From contig JAUSCY010000049.1 in assembly GCA_030650995.1 (NCBI GenBank), forward strand, positions 1 to 35,969: 35,969 nt of DNA, given 5' to 3'. The DNA comes from Sheuella sp. (GTDB lineage: Bacteria; Pseudomonadota; Gammaproteobacteria; Burkholderiales; Burkholderiaceae_B). Both the position numbers and the translations under genes were made by a program. Shown piece by piece: positions 24,380 to 32,776 of this stretch. Under the pieces are notes generated by a model. The model searched no databases and was not told the DNA's origin. It worked only from the letters and a program-made list of their open reading frames with translations. Each line of letters starts with the position of its first letter. The stretch's first letter is position 1.

Positions 24380-24424
24380 TGTCAACGTGGCGTGGTTGAC
24401 ATTACATAAGCTAACCCCTAGGAT
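24380..24424. promoter_or_regulatory. Symmetric divergent -35 elements; promoter of the tctBAC operon
   Basis: TGTCAAC (24380-24386) and GTTGACA (24395-24401) form a perfect 7-bp dyad with 8 bases between. Each arm contains a consensus TTGACA -35 box, one facing each way. On the plus strand TTGACA (24396-24401) is followed after 17 bases by TAGGAT (24419-24424), a good -10, giving a leader of about 110 bases before tctB. On the minus strand the -10 candidate (TAATCT, about 24356-24361) is weak. The dyad could also be an operator for a dimeric regulator. Confidence 0.55.
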
Positions 24425-24542
24425 TGGTTCAAACAAATAGTGATTTCGACAAAGAGCGGAACACCACAAATATTGCGACCACATATATTGCGGTGCGGCA
24501 TAAAGGGAGACAAATGAATAATCATGCCTACGGGTGCGATCA

Positions 24543-25001
24543 ATGAACGCTGAACGGGTGGGAAGTCTGTTCTGGTTCATCCTCGCTGCTGCTGCCATTT
24601 ACGGTTCACTGGATTTAGGATTAGGTAGCATGGGGCAACCAGGCTCTGGTTTCCTGACATTTGTCGCAGGGTCTTTTGTGGCGTTGATGGCAATCATCGT
24701 TTTTGTTCAGTCATATCGCAGCGATCCTGCCTCTCAGAAGCGCGTTGCTCAATTGTGGCAAGGCGTGAAATGGCAACGTGCCATCGTGATCACGATTCTG
24801 ATTGCGGTCTTTATCATGGTCTTTGAAACACTAGGTTTTTTTATTTGCAGTTTCGCCTTGTTGTTCATCATCATGAAATGGCTTGAAGGCCTGGACTGGA
24901 AAACGTCCGTGCTCGTTCCCGCAGTGACAATTGGCTGCACCTATCTCCTATTCAAAACTGTTCTGAAAATCTCGCTCCCAGCGGGAATTTTCGGATTCTG
25001 A
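24543..25001 (+). CDS. tctB: Tripartite tricarboxylate transporter small membrane subunit TctB
   Basis: A 152-residue hydrophobic protein with four predicted transmembrane segments (about 8-25, 33-55, 80-105 and 120-145). MNAERVGSLFWFILAAAAIYGSLDLGLGSMGQPGSGFLTFV is a typical TctB start region, including the GxGxP-like turn after the first helix. TctB is the small integral membrane subunit of the sodium-driven TTT transporter. An in-frame GTG at 24534 is possible. The ATG at 24543 is favoured by a GGGTG ribosome-binding region. It is followed 16 bases later by tctA. Confidence 0.9.
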   Translation: MNAERVGSLFWFILAAAAIYGSLDLGLGSMGQPGSGFLTFVAGSFVALMAIIVFVQSYRSDPASQKRVAQLWQGVKWQRAIVITILIAVFIMVFETLGFFICSFALLFIIMKWLEGLDWKTSVLVPAVTIGCTYLLFKTVLKISLPAGIFGF

Positions 25002-25017
25002 AGGGCAGAGGGTAATC

Positions 25018-26532
25018 ATGGATTTATTCGACAATATTCTGACCGGTCTGTCCGTTGCGTTTCAGTGGCACAACCTATTGTTTTGTTTTGTGGGTTGTTT
25101 TATCGGGACGTTAATTGGTGTGCTTCCAGGCCTCGGACCCGTTGGTGCGATGTCAATTTTGCTACCGATCACATTTGGAATTTCTCCTGTGACGGCCATT
25201 ATCATGCTTTCAGGCATTTATTACGGAGCGCAGTATGGTGGTTCAACAACCTCAATTCTGGTCGGTATTCCGGGAGAAGCTGCCTCTGTGGTGACAACGC
25301 TGGATGGTCACCAGATGGCGTTGAAGGGGCGGGCAGGTCCGGCTCTGGGTATTTCAGCCTTTGCCTCTTTCATTGCCGGTACCATCGGGGTGCTTGGATT
25401 GATGCTGCTGGCTCCTCCGCTTGCGTCGCTGGCTTTGCGCTTTGGACCACCAGAGTACTTTGCGCTGATGATTATGGGCTTAATCATCCTGACCTATCTG
25501 GCACAGAAGTCGATGGTTAAGTCCCTCATGATGGCGGGCGTTGGTGTGCTTGTTGGTGTCGTCGGGCTTGACACGATGACAGGTATGCCGCGCTTTACTT
25601 TTGGGATACCTGATTTGTTCGATGGCGTAGGTATCGCACCACTTGCAATGGGTTTGTTTGGTGTATCCGAAATCCTTCTCAATGTTGAACAAACCATCAA
25701 ACAGGGCGTAGTAGTCGACCGAGTTAAAAATTTATTGCCTAATCTTGCCGATTGGAAAGCATCTTACAAACCAATCTTGCGCGGCTCATTTACCGGATTC
25801 TTATTGGGGATCTTGCCTGGAGGCGGAGCGGTACTGGCCTCCTTCATCTCCTATGGAACAGAAAAACGCTTATCCAAAACACCAGAACGTTTTGGACACG
25901 GTGCAATAGAGGGGGTCGCAGCGCCCGAGGCAGCCAACAACTCCGCCGCCCAGGCTGCATTTATTCCTTTATTAACACTTGGCGTACCTGCCAATGCGGT
26001 GATGGGAATCCTTTTGGGTGCCCTGATGATTCATGGCATCACACCAGGCCCGATGATGATAGAAAAAAATCCAGAATTATTCTGGGGCACTGTCACCAGC
26101 ATGTATTTAGGCAACATCATGTTGTTAGTACTGAATTTACCCTTGATCGGTTTGTGGGTGAAATTACTCCGGGTTCAGTATGCGGTCCTATTTCCTTTGA
26201 TTTTATTTATTGCGTTGATCGGTGCTTACGTCATTAATAGCAGCGAAATGGATTTGTATCTGATGCTGCTGTTTGGGGTAATTGGTTATCTGATGCGTAA
26301 GTTTGAGTACGAGCCTGCACCATTGGTTCTGGCATTTGTCCTGAGTCCTATTCTGGAGGACTCATTGCGGCAGTCTTTGATTATTTCTGGCGGCAGCATG
26401 TCTATTTTTGTGACACGCCCGATTTCAGCAGGATTTTTATTTCTTGCCGCGTTGCTGTTGATTAGCGCTGTGCTGCCAAGTGTGCGTAAAAAGCGAAGCA
26501 AGTTAGTTGCTCAAGCGGATGAAAATAATTGA
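25018..26532 (+). CDS. tctA: Tripartite tricarboxylate transporter large membrane subunit TctA
   Basis: A 504-residue membrane protein with about twelve hydrophobic segments. TctA motifs are strong: GCFIGTLIGVLPGLGPVGAMS near residues 27-47, YYGAQYGGSTTSILVGIPGE (residues 69-88) and the internal copy GFLLGILPGGGAVLASF. These two repeated GxLPG motifs are thought to bind sodium and substrate. AGAGGG precedes the ATG. The neighbours tctB upstream and tctC downstream complete the transporter, which carries a carboxylate whose identity is set by the binding protein. Confidence 0.95.
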   Translation: MDLFDNILTGLSVAFQWHNLLFCFVGCFIGTLIGVLPGLGPVGAMSILLPITFGISPVTAIIMLSGIYYGAQYGGSTTSILVGIPGEAASVVTTLDGHQMALKGRAGPALGISAFASFIAGTIGVLGLMLLAPPLASLALRFGPPEYFALMIMGLIILTYLAQKSMVKSLMMAGVGVLVGVVGLDTMTGMPRFTFGIPDLFDGVGIAPLAMGLFGVSEILLNVEQTIKQGVVVDRVKNLLPNLADWKASYKPILRGSFTGFLLGILPGGGAVLASFISYGTEKRLSKTPERFGHGAIEGVAAPEAANNSAAQAAFIPLLTLGVPANAVMGILLGALMIHGITPGPMMIEKNPELFWGTVTSMYLGNIMLLVLNLPLIGLWVKLLRVQYAVLFPLILFIALIGAYVINSSEMDLYLMLLFGVIGYLMRKFEYEPAPLVLAFVLSPILEDSLRQSLIISGGSMSIFVTRPISAGFLFLAALLLISAVLPSVRKKRSKLVAQADENN

Positions 26533-26595
26533 TTTAATGATTCGTTTGTTTTGATCTTATTTTTTTAAATAAATTATTTTTTAAAAAGGTTGCAC

Positions 26596-27558
26596 ATGAT
26601 TTTTAATCAGATCGCCTCCCGAATCCTCGCAGCGCTATTGACGATTGGTGTTAGCCAAGCGATGGCAGCTTACCCAGATAAGCCGATCACCCTGTATGTT
26701 GCGTTTTCAGCTGGTGGGACAACCGATATTACTGCGCGAGCACTTGCTCAGGGAGCAGAGAAAATATTGGGCGTACCCATTACCGTTGAAAATAAAGGCG
26801 GAGGAGGTGCGACCGTTGCAAATGGATTGCTCGCGACCAAGAAACCAGATGGCTATAACTTGCTGGCAACTTCAACTGGCTCGATTACCGTGCGTCCTTT
26901 ATTAGTCAAGCTCGCATACGCGCCAAAAGATTTCAGGGTGCTGATTCAATACACATCTTATATTGGTGGACTGGTGGTCAGGGCTGATGCGCCTTACAAA
27001 ACTGTCAACGAATTTATCGATTACGCCAAAGCGCATCCGGGTATGACCTATGCCTCCAGTGGTCCGCACACGCAGCAACAAGTTGGTGTTGAGTCTTTCG
27101 CACGCTGTAACGGATTGACTTTCAAGCATATGCCAACCAAGGGTGGGTCGAATTCAAATACGGCTTTGATGGGGAGTCATGTGGACTTCATTGCAGGCTC
27201 TGGTTCACATTTGCCGCTGGTCGAGCAGGGACAGTTTAAAGAGCTGATTATTTTTCATCGCGATGATAGGGATCCTACCCGCATGGATATCCCCGTTATG
27301 AAAGATATCAATTGCCCCCCGACCAATCCACCGAATGGGATGATTATTGTGTCACCTGCTGGTTTACCTGATGCGATTGCAGATAAATTGAGTGCTGCAT
27401 TCAAACAGGTCGCGGACTCCGCCGAGTTCAAAGCGCTGCTTGTTAAATACAATTTACCAGATACGTATATGAGCGGTGCCGACGTGCAGAAAGGCTTCCC
27501 TGCTGAAATCGAGTGGTATAAAAAATATTTTTCAGATATTGGCATGATCAAGCCATGA
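26596..27558 (+). CDS. tctC: TctC/Bug periplasmic binding protein of the TTT transporter
   Basis: A 320-residue binding protein with a signal peptide (SRILAALLTIGVSQAMAA) and the Bug family N-terminus YPDKPITLYVAFSAGGTTDITAR. AAAAAGG precedes the ATG at 26596; an upstream TTG (26590) would add two residues and is less likely. The 63 bases after tctA are extremely AT-rich with runs of T and A that could form a weak hairpin and alter expression of the receptor. The stop codon overlaps the start of the flavoprotein gene (ATGA). It shares only family-level resemblance with the Bug protein at 20050-21018. Confidence 0.93.
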   Translation: MIFNQIASRILAALLTIGVSQAMAAYPDKPITLYVAFSAGGTTDITARALAQGAEKILGVPITVENKGGGGATVANGLLATKKPDGYNLLATSTGSITVRPLLVKLAYAPKDFRVLIQYTSYIGGLVVRADAPYKTVNEFIDYAKAHPGMTYASSGPHTQQQVGVESFARCNGLTFKHMPTKGGSNSNTALMGSHVDFIAGSGSHLPLVEQGQFKELIIFHRDDRDPTRMDIPVMKDINCPPTNPPNGMIIVSPAGLPDAIADKLSAAFKQVADSAEFKALLVKYNLPDTYMSGADVQKGFPAEIEWYKKYFSDIGMIKP

Positions 27559-29048
27559 ACGGTCAGGCCCCAGGAGATATAACCTGGGATGGTCACGCCG
27601 ATCTGATTGTGGTTGGCTTTGGTGGGGCAGGCGCTGCCGCAGCAATTACTGCTGCAGAGTTAGGGGCCTCGGTCCTGTTGCTTGATAAAGCACCATTTGG
27701 TCACGAAGGCGGCAATACACGTGTTGCCGCGCAGGGATATCTCAATACTTCGACTCCTGAAAGTGCAACGGCCTACCTTAATGCAATGTGCGGGCCTTAC
27801 CCTGTCGCAGCAGACATGGTCGCCGCATGGGCGGATGAAATGTGCAGGAATAATGACTGGTTAAGATCGATTGGAGGCGATCCTCAGGAGCATCAGCATC
27901 AGCCCGCGGGTATAGAGTTTCCAGACTTGCCAGGTGCGGATTGTGTGCACAAATTTCACCATGGTGACGTGCTTGGTTATTCCCAAACCTGGGAGATGCT
28001 CGCCAAAGCAGTTCGCGCGCGACCCATCTCAATCCATTACGCCACTGCAGGTAAGAGACTCATTACCCATCCAGATACACAGGAGGTCATTGGTGTCATT
28101 GCTGAGCATGCGGGCAGATTGCTCAGATTCAAAGCACATAAGGCTGTAATTCTTACCTGTGGTGGTTTTGAAAACAATCAGGAAATGATTCGTAATTTTC
28201 TTCCTGGAGTTTCGTATTGTTATACCTCAGGAAGTCCGTATAACGAGGGTGACGGTGTTCGTATGGCGATGGAGGTCGGTGCTGATCTCTGGCATATGAA
28301 TAATTTTGCTGGCCCTTCAATGGCTCTTAAAGTTCCTGAGATCCCCACGACATTTTCTATGCGTGCCTTGCATTTTTCTTTTGAACCGCCTGGTGGCATG
28401 ATTACAGTAGGCCCGGACGCCAAGCGATTTACTGATGAAAAATATAAAACGCATCACGGTAAGGTCAAACGCAACGGTACGTGGGCAGCTTTGCAAACGC
28501 CATGTCCGATGTATATGATTTTTGATCATACGATGTTTAGCGCCGGCCCTATTTACGAAGGTAATGCATCCTACGGCTGGACGCAGCTGATGAGTGGCTA
28601 TGTCTGGAGTCAGGATAATTGTGCTGAACTCGAGCGTGGCTGGATTCAATCCGCTCCGACACTTGCTGCGCTTGCCCAAAAGCTTGGACTCTCCGCGGAT
28701 AATCTTCAAGCGAGTGTGGGCAGATGGAATCAGATGGCTACAGTGGGACATGACACAGATTTTGGTCGAAAGCTGATGATGTCGCCATTCGATGCGGGAC
28801 CGTACTACGCTGTTGAGTTATCTCCGTCAATGCTCAATACGCAAGGCGGACCGCGCCGCAATACCCGTGCCCAGATCGTCAGACCTGATAATACGCCGGT
28901 TGCGAGACTCTATAGCGCAGGGGAGCTTGGTTCGATTTATAGTTATTTGTACCAGGGCACCGGTAATATCGGTGAATGCTTTGCGTTTGGCCGAATAGCT
29001 GCGCGCAATGCAGTATCTGAGATGCCCTGGGAGAGGGTGAATCTTTAA
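27555..29048 (+). CDS. FAD-dependent dehydrogenase, fumarate reductase/KstD-type flavoprotein
   Basis: A 497-residue flavoprotein. The FAD-binding motif is at residues 16-45 (ADLIVVGFGGAGAAAA with the ribose-binding acidic residue Asp44), followed by HEGGNTRVAAQG, typical of the fumarate reductase/tricarballylate dehydrogenase/3-ketosteroid dehydrogenase superfamily. The C-terminal FAD motif, RLYSAGELGS-YLYQGTGNIGECFAFGRIAARNA, is also present. It has no signal peptide, so it works in the cytosol. The four-base overlap with tctC suggests that it acts on the imported compound or an early intermediate, probably by desaturation or reduction of a carbon-carbon bond. The precise substrate is unknown. 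Confidence 0.87.
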   Translation: MNGQAPGDITWDGHADLIVVGFGGAGAAAAITAAELGASVLLLDKAPFGHEGGNTRVAAQGYLNTSTPESATAYLNAMCGPYPVAADMVAAWADEMCRNNDWLRSIGGDPQEHQHQPAGIEFPDLPGADCVHKFHHGDVLGYSQTWEMLAKAVRARPISIHYATAGKRLITHPDTQEVIGVIAEHAGRLLRFKAHKAVILTCGGFENNQEMIRNFLPGVSYCYTSGSPYNEGDGVRMAMEVGADLWHMNNFAGPSMALKVPEIPTTFSMRALHFSFEPPGGMITVGPDAKRFTDEKYKTHHGKVKRNGTWAALQTPCPMYMIFDHTMFSAGPIYEGNASYGWTQLMSGYVWSQDNCAELERGWIQSAPTLAALAQKLGLSADNLQASVGRWNQMATVGHDTDFGRKLMMSPFDAGPYYAVELSPSMLNTQGGPRRNTRAQIVRPDNTPVARLYSAGELGSIYSYLYQGTGNIGECFAFGRIAARNAVSEMPWERVNL

Positions 29049-29052
29049 ATCT

Positions 29053-29082
29053 GTGTGACGCACAATTTACAGCGCATCACAC
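29053..29082. terminator. Hairpin between convergent flavoprotein and FAH-family genes
   Basis: GTGTGACGC (29053-29061) pairs with GCG (29072-29074) and TCACAC (29077-29082) with a two-base bulge. It fills most of the 36-base gap between two convergent genes but lacks a T tract, so it may be a weak or factor-dependent terminator. Confidence 0.35.
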
Positions 29083-29084
29083 GA

Positions 29085-30023
29085 TTACTTTACTGTCGGC
29101 GTGTACTTGCCTGTCAATTGTGGCGTAGACACTCCCGGCAATTTACGATCCGCATGTTCCAGGCGAGTGACACGGGCCCAAGTGCGTTTGAGATCGTCGC
29201 GCACCTTGATTTGCAGTCGACCAAGCCCCTCTGTTTCAAGTTCAATCGTGTCACCATCCATAAATGGATTGAGTCCGCGATGGTTCGTGCCTGTCGCCAA
29301 AACATCGCCAGGCTCGAGTGTATGGATGGAACTGACCCATTCAATGCAGCGAGGAATCTTGTGTGCCATGTCGCTGGTATTGAAGTTTTGCATCAACACA
29401 CCGTTATTCCACAGTTTAATTTGCAGATTATGCGGATCAGCAATCTCATCGGCCGTTACGATAAAAGGGCCAATCGGTGCGAACGTATCGCGCGATTTCA
29501 TCTGAAAGAACACATTACCTTCAGGACCAAGGCCACGGGCCGAGCCATCAATGAAATTCGTGTATCCAAATATGTAAGGTATCGCATCTTCAGCGCTCAC
29601 ATTTGAGCAGCGCTTTCCGATAATGATTGCGACCTCGGCTTCGCCCTCAAATACTGTGGCAGGAACGTCTGGTAGAACCATAGTGTCGCCATGACCAATG
29701 ACTGTGCCAGGGGCCTTGTTAAAGGCATTGATTGGGGCAGGCGAGGACCGTGTACCATCTTCCATGTAATTAACAGCCATACAGTCAATGTTGTTAGGCT
29801 TGGGCAGAGGTGATCGAATTCTGACTGCGCTCAAAGGCACACCTGTGCCAGTGCTAACCGCAGCTTCAAGACGTGACTTGTATCGATCGAAATGTTCAAT
29901 TAAGCCGCTTATGAGGTTGTGAGGTCCGGTATGTGGAATATCTGATACGACGTCTGTGACGTCAATGACTTGATCTCCCTTCAATATTCCAAGCCTGAAA
30001 TCATTGAAATATAAAATCTTCAT
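29085..30023 (-). CDS. Fumarylacetoacetate hydrolase family protein
   Basis: A 312-residue protein. The metal-binding carboxylates of the FAH fold are visible: Glu128 and Glu130 in FEGEAEVAIIIG and Asp159 in GYTNFIDGSARG. The lysine in FQMKSRDTFAPIGP and the LEPGDVLATGT and FMDGDTIELETEGLG segments are also standard. Members hydrolyse C-C bonds in diketo acids, tautomerise, decarboxylate or hydrate. The sequence does not show which of these applies. AGGAG precedes the ATG. The gene is divergent from the acyl-CoA dehydrogenase operon, with a 276-base shared control region. Confidence 0.9.
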   Translation of the reverse strand: MKILYFNDFRLGILKGDQVIDVTDVVSDIPHTGPHNLISGLIEHFDRYKSRLEAAVSTGTGVPLSAVRIRSPLPKPNNIDCMAVNYMEDGTRSSPAPINAFNKAPGTVIGHGDTMVLPDVPATVFEGEAEVAIIIGKRCSNVSAEDAIPYIFGYTNFIDGSARGLGPEGNVFFQMKSRDTFAPIGPFIVTADEIADPHNLQIKLWNNGVLMQNFNTSDMAHKIPRCIEWVSSIHTLEPGDVLATGTNHRGLNPFMDGDTIELETEGLGRLQIKVRDDLKRTWARVTRLEHADRKLPGVSTPQLTGKYTPTVK

Positions 30024-30299
30024 TTATTGTCTCCTGTTGACTGTTGCGGATCTCAGGCTAATTCCTGTTGACGTCTGCATTGAATGGATACTAGGTGAAA
30101 ATCTCAATGCAGTCGAGAAATTTCACGATCCCCACTGCTAAAAACAAGCTGTTGGTGGGAGAGGTTTATGCTAGGATTAGTTTGGATTTTTAATCATTAA
30201 AAAAATAAAAAAACATATTGAGTCGGAATCTTCTGCAGGTAATCATTTACTTACGAGAAGCCGGTTGCAAATGTAAAACGAGACAAAAAGGGTCATGCG
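30024..30299. promoter_or_regulatory. Divergent control region with a 9-bp inverted repeat and a 10-bp direct repeat
   Basis: This 276-base region separates the FAH-family gene from the acyl-CoA dehydrogenase operon. CTGCATTGA (30075-30083) and TCAATGCAG (30104-30112) form a perfect inverted repeat with a 20-base spacer. TCCTGTTGAC occurs at 30032-30041 and again at 30063-30072, 31 bases apart. These look like regulator sites or promoter elements near the FAH side. No convincing sigma-70 promoter was found for the plus-strand operon, whose near-upstream part (30190-30215) is very A-rich. Confidence 0.4.
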
Positions 30300-31553
30300 A
30301 TGGATTTCGGTTTTTCACCCGAGCAGCAGCAACTACGCAAAGATTTAATAGCGTTCATTGGGCTCAATGTCACATCCGATGTCATTGCTGAAATGGATGC
30401 CGCCGAAGATGCCATGGAGAGCAGCGGTCAGTCGAGACATCTTGGCCACCGTGGGCCTCATGTATCTTCTTTATTTGAAAAAATTTCAGATCGCGGTTGG
30501 TTAGGCTACAGCTACCCCAAGGAGTATGGCGGGCAGGGGGGGGATCGCATCAGTCAGAACATCATTGAAGAAGAGTTCTTAAGAGTCGGTATCAACATCA
30601 GTCTTGCGGGCAGTGGAGCACCTGCCATTATGGCCGCGGGAACAGAAGAGCAAAAGCGATACTACCTGCCAAAACTCATCAAGATGGAATATTATTTCGC
30701 GCTCGGATTTACCGAACCGCATGCCGGGGCTGATCTCGCAGCACTACGATGTCGTGCAATCCGTGACGGTGATCACTTCGTCATCAATGGTCAAAAAATG
30801 TATACGACCTCTGCGCATTTCGCTACCCATATTTACCTGATGGCGCGAACCGATCCAGAGGCCAGCCGTCACGATGGTATTTCAATTTTCATCTTCCCGA
30901 TGGATACACCAGGTCTGACCGTTCGTCCTTTGTGGACGATTCAGAATAATCCTCGCGCACCGCGTGGAACTTGCTATGGTGATGCACGCAGTAATGAAGT
31001 TTTTTTTGAAGATGTTCGTGTTCACGAGTCCACCTTGCTTGGAAAGGAAAATCAAGGCTGGCGTGTAGGTTCCATGGGACTTAATCTGGATCGCGTGGGT
31101 GCTTCACGCTATCTGCGTTCAGTCAGACGTGACGAGGATATTGTTAACCTGCTCAAAACCGCCAATTTTGGTGGTTATGCTCCTGCCTCCAATGTGGCCA
31201 TACGTGACAAAGTTGCCGAGCTATGGATCGAGGCGCAAGTCTGTCGTCTGATGACGCTGCGCAGCATGTCTATTGTTGAACGTGGTGGTCAGTTTTCTTA
31301 TGAAGGGTCAGCAGAAAAAGTCTGGTCGCCAGAGCACGGCGTGCGCACGACAGAGGCCATCACGCAAATGCTTGGACCCTATGCGCAATTGTTGAATGGT
31401 TCGCCTCATGCTGTCGAAAAGGGGGTATTCGCTCACAATATGATGGGTGCATTCCAGTCTGGTATCAATCATGGCAGTGTCCAGATCATGCGTGATCAAG
31501 TAGCCAAGCGAGGTCTGGAAATGCCCTCGATGCGTCGTGCACATAAAAAATAA
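30300..31553 (+). CDS. Acyl-CoA dehydrogenase (probable FAD/substrate-binding subunit of a pair)
   Basis: A 417-residue acyl-CoA dehydrogenase. The N-terminal helical domain, the FAD-contact motif LGFTEPHAGADLAALRC and the C-terminal domain are recognisable. The usual catalytic glutamate positions are altered. By eye, the isovaleryl-CoA-dehydrogenase site (LER) is LDR with Asp264, and the medium-chain site (EGT) is His391 in INHGSVQIMRDQ. It would oxidise an acyl-CoA to the enoyl-CoA, passing electrons to electron transfer flavoprotein. AAGGG precedes the ATG. The next gene, 23 bases on, is a second, more degenerate dehydrogenase, so the two may form one enzyme. Confidence 0.9.
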   Translation: MDFGFSPEQQQLRKDLIAFIGLNVTSDVIAEMDAAEDAMESSGQSRHLGHRGPHVSSLFEKISDRGWLGYSYPKEYGGQGGDRISQNIIEEEFLRVGINISLAGSGAPAIMAAGTEEQKRYYLPKLIKMEYYFALGFTEPHAGADLAALRCRAIRDGDHFVINGQKMYTTSAHFATHIYLMARTDPEASRHDGISIFIFPMDTPGLTVRPLWTIQNNPRAPRGTCYGDARSNEVFFEDVRVHESTLLGKENQGWRVGSMGLNLDRVGASRYLRSVRRDEDIVNLLKTANFGGYAPASNVAIRDKVAELWIEAQVCRLMTLRSMSIVERGGQFSYEGSAEKVWSPEHGVRTTEAITQMLGPYAQLLNGSPHAVEKGVFAHNMMGAFQSGINHGSVQIMRDQVAKRGLEMPSMRRAHKK

Positions 31554-31576
31554 ATAACCTTAGTACAGGAATGATC

Positions 31577-32752
31577 ATGGATGTATTGCTAACAGAAGAA
31601 GAAAAGATGGTCGCGTCGAGTGCGCGAGAGTTTTTAGAAGGGGAGTGTTCAACCACACTCGTGCGTGAGATGGAAGAAACACCCCTGGGCTATCCACCAG
31701 AACTTTGGCGTAAATCCGCAGAAATGGGGTGGACTGGCATGTGTTTGCCAGAGGCGTATGGTGGACAAGCGTTACCCCTGGTCTATCTTGGACTCGTGAT
31801 GCAAGAAGTTGGACGTGCCTTAGCTCCTTTACCCTTACATAGCACAGTAGTGACTTCTCTGGCGCTTGCCCGTGCAGGAAACGCAGAGCAAAAGGATAAA
31901 TATCTGCCTGGTGTTTCAGAAGGTCATACCATCCTGACCTGGGCATTTTCTGAGAAGGATCCCAGATTCAAGCCAGAAACCGTACTTACTGCAGCGGTAG
32001 CAGATGGAGATGATTTTCTTATTCAGGGTTCTAAATTATTTGTAGATTTCTTTGCTGCCTCTGATTACTGCCTGGTTGCTTGTCGAACTGCACAGGCAAC
32101 AGAAGATTGCGACGGTATTTCACTATTTATTGTTGACTCAAAATTATCCGGTATATCGCACGTCCCATTACGCACACTAGCCAAAGATCAGCAGTGCGAA
32201 GTTTTTTTCAACCAGGTCCGTGTTTCAAAATCTTGCCTGGTCGGCCGTCTCAACGAGGGCTGGCCTGTCATGCAGGATATGCTGGATCTGGCGACGGTGT
32301 TGCTCTGCACGCAAATGCTTGGCGCAACACGCATGGACGCAGAAATGGCGATTGATCATGCAAAATTTCGCGAGGCGTTCGGTCAGCCAATTGGTGCGTT
32401 TCAATCTATTCAGCACACGTGTGCAGATATGATTATTTCCATCGATGGTGGCGAATTGTTAGCCTACGAGGCCTTGTGGAAAATGGACAACGGTATGCCT
32501 GCTGGCGTAGAAGTCTCACAAGCCAAGGCATTTTGTAATGAAAAATGTATTGCCGTAGTGCGCAATTCACAGTCTATACATGGTGGCATTGGTTTCATGA
32601 TGGAGTTCGATTTGCATCTCTGGTATCGCCGCGTGACAGCCTGGGCGATGCGCTTGGGAACGAGTTTCGAGCATCGTGAACGCATCGCGCATGCTTTGCT
32701 CGATATCCCTGGTCATATTGTTTTAGGTGGGCCGGTCCCTGCTGTTGCTTAA
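31577..32752 (+). CDS. Acyl-CoA dehydrogenase-like protein lacking usual catalytic residues
   Basis: A 391-residue protein with the acyl-CoA dehydrogenase fold. The middle-domain motif is degenerate (TWAFSEKDPRFKPE in place of the usual TEPGAGSD). By eye both positions used for the catalytic glutamate are lost: Ala239 in LDLATVLL and Leu360 in MRLGTSFEHR. The C-terminal IHGGIGFMMEFDLHLW and the REAFGQPIGAFQSIQH region are conserved, and these typically contact FAD across the dimer. This pattern fits a structural partner of the preceding dehydrogenase. The ATG at 31577 is preferred over 31571 because AGGA at 31567 is then correctly spaced. Confidence 0.85.
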   Translation: MDVLLTEEEKMVASSAREFLEGECSTTLVREMEETPLGYPPELWRKSAEMGWTGMCLPEAYGGQALPLVYLGLVMQEVGRALAPLPLHSTVVTSLALARAGNAEQKDKYLPGVSEGHTILTWAFSEKDPRFKPETVLTAAVADGDDFLIQGSKLFVDFFAASDYCLVACRTAQATEDCDGISLFIVDSKLSGISHVPLRTLAKDQQCEVFFNQVRVSKSCLVGRLNEGWPVMQDMLDLATVLLCTQMLGATRMDAEMAIDHAKFREAFGQPIGAFQSIQHTCADMIISIDGGELLAYEALWKMDNGMPAGVEVSQAKAFCNEKCIAVVRNSQSIHGGIGFMMEFDLHLWYRRVTAWAMRLGTSFEHRERIAHALLDIPGHIVLGGPVPAVA

Positions 32753-32776
32753 TATAGATTCTATAAGGTGAATACG

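Noticed and set aside
25752..26237. 161-residue plus-strand frame inside tctA
   Set aside because: Out-of-frame reading of a conserved membrane protein gene.
20050..27558. Classical 2-methylcitrate (prp) or tricarballylate (tcu) operon
   Set aside because: prpB, prpC, tcuB and tcuR are absent; only the broad families MmgE/PrpD, TTT and flavoprotein are shared.
29055..29606. 183-residue plus-strand frame antisense to the FAH-family gene
   Set aside because: Composition is that of a reverse shadow, and the FAH motifs on the other strand are clear.
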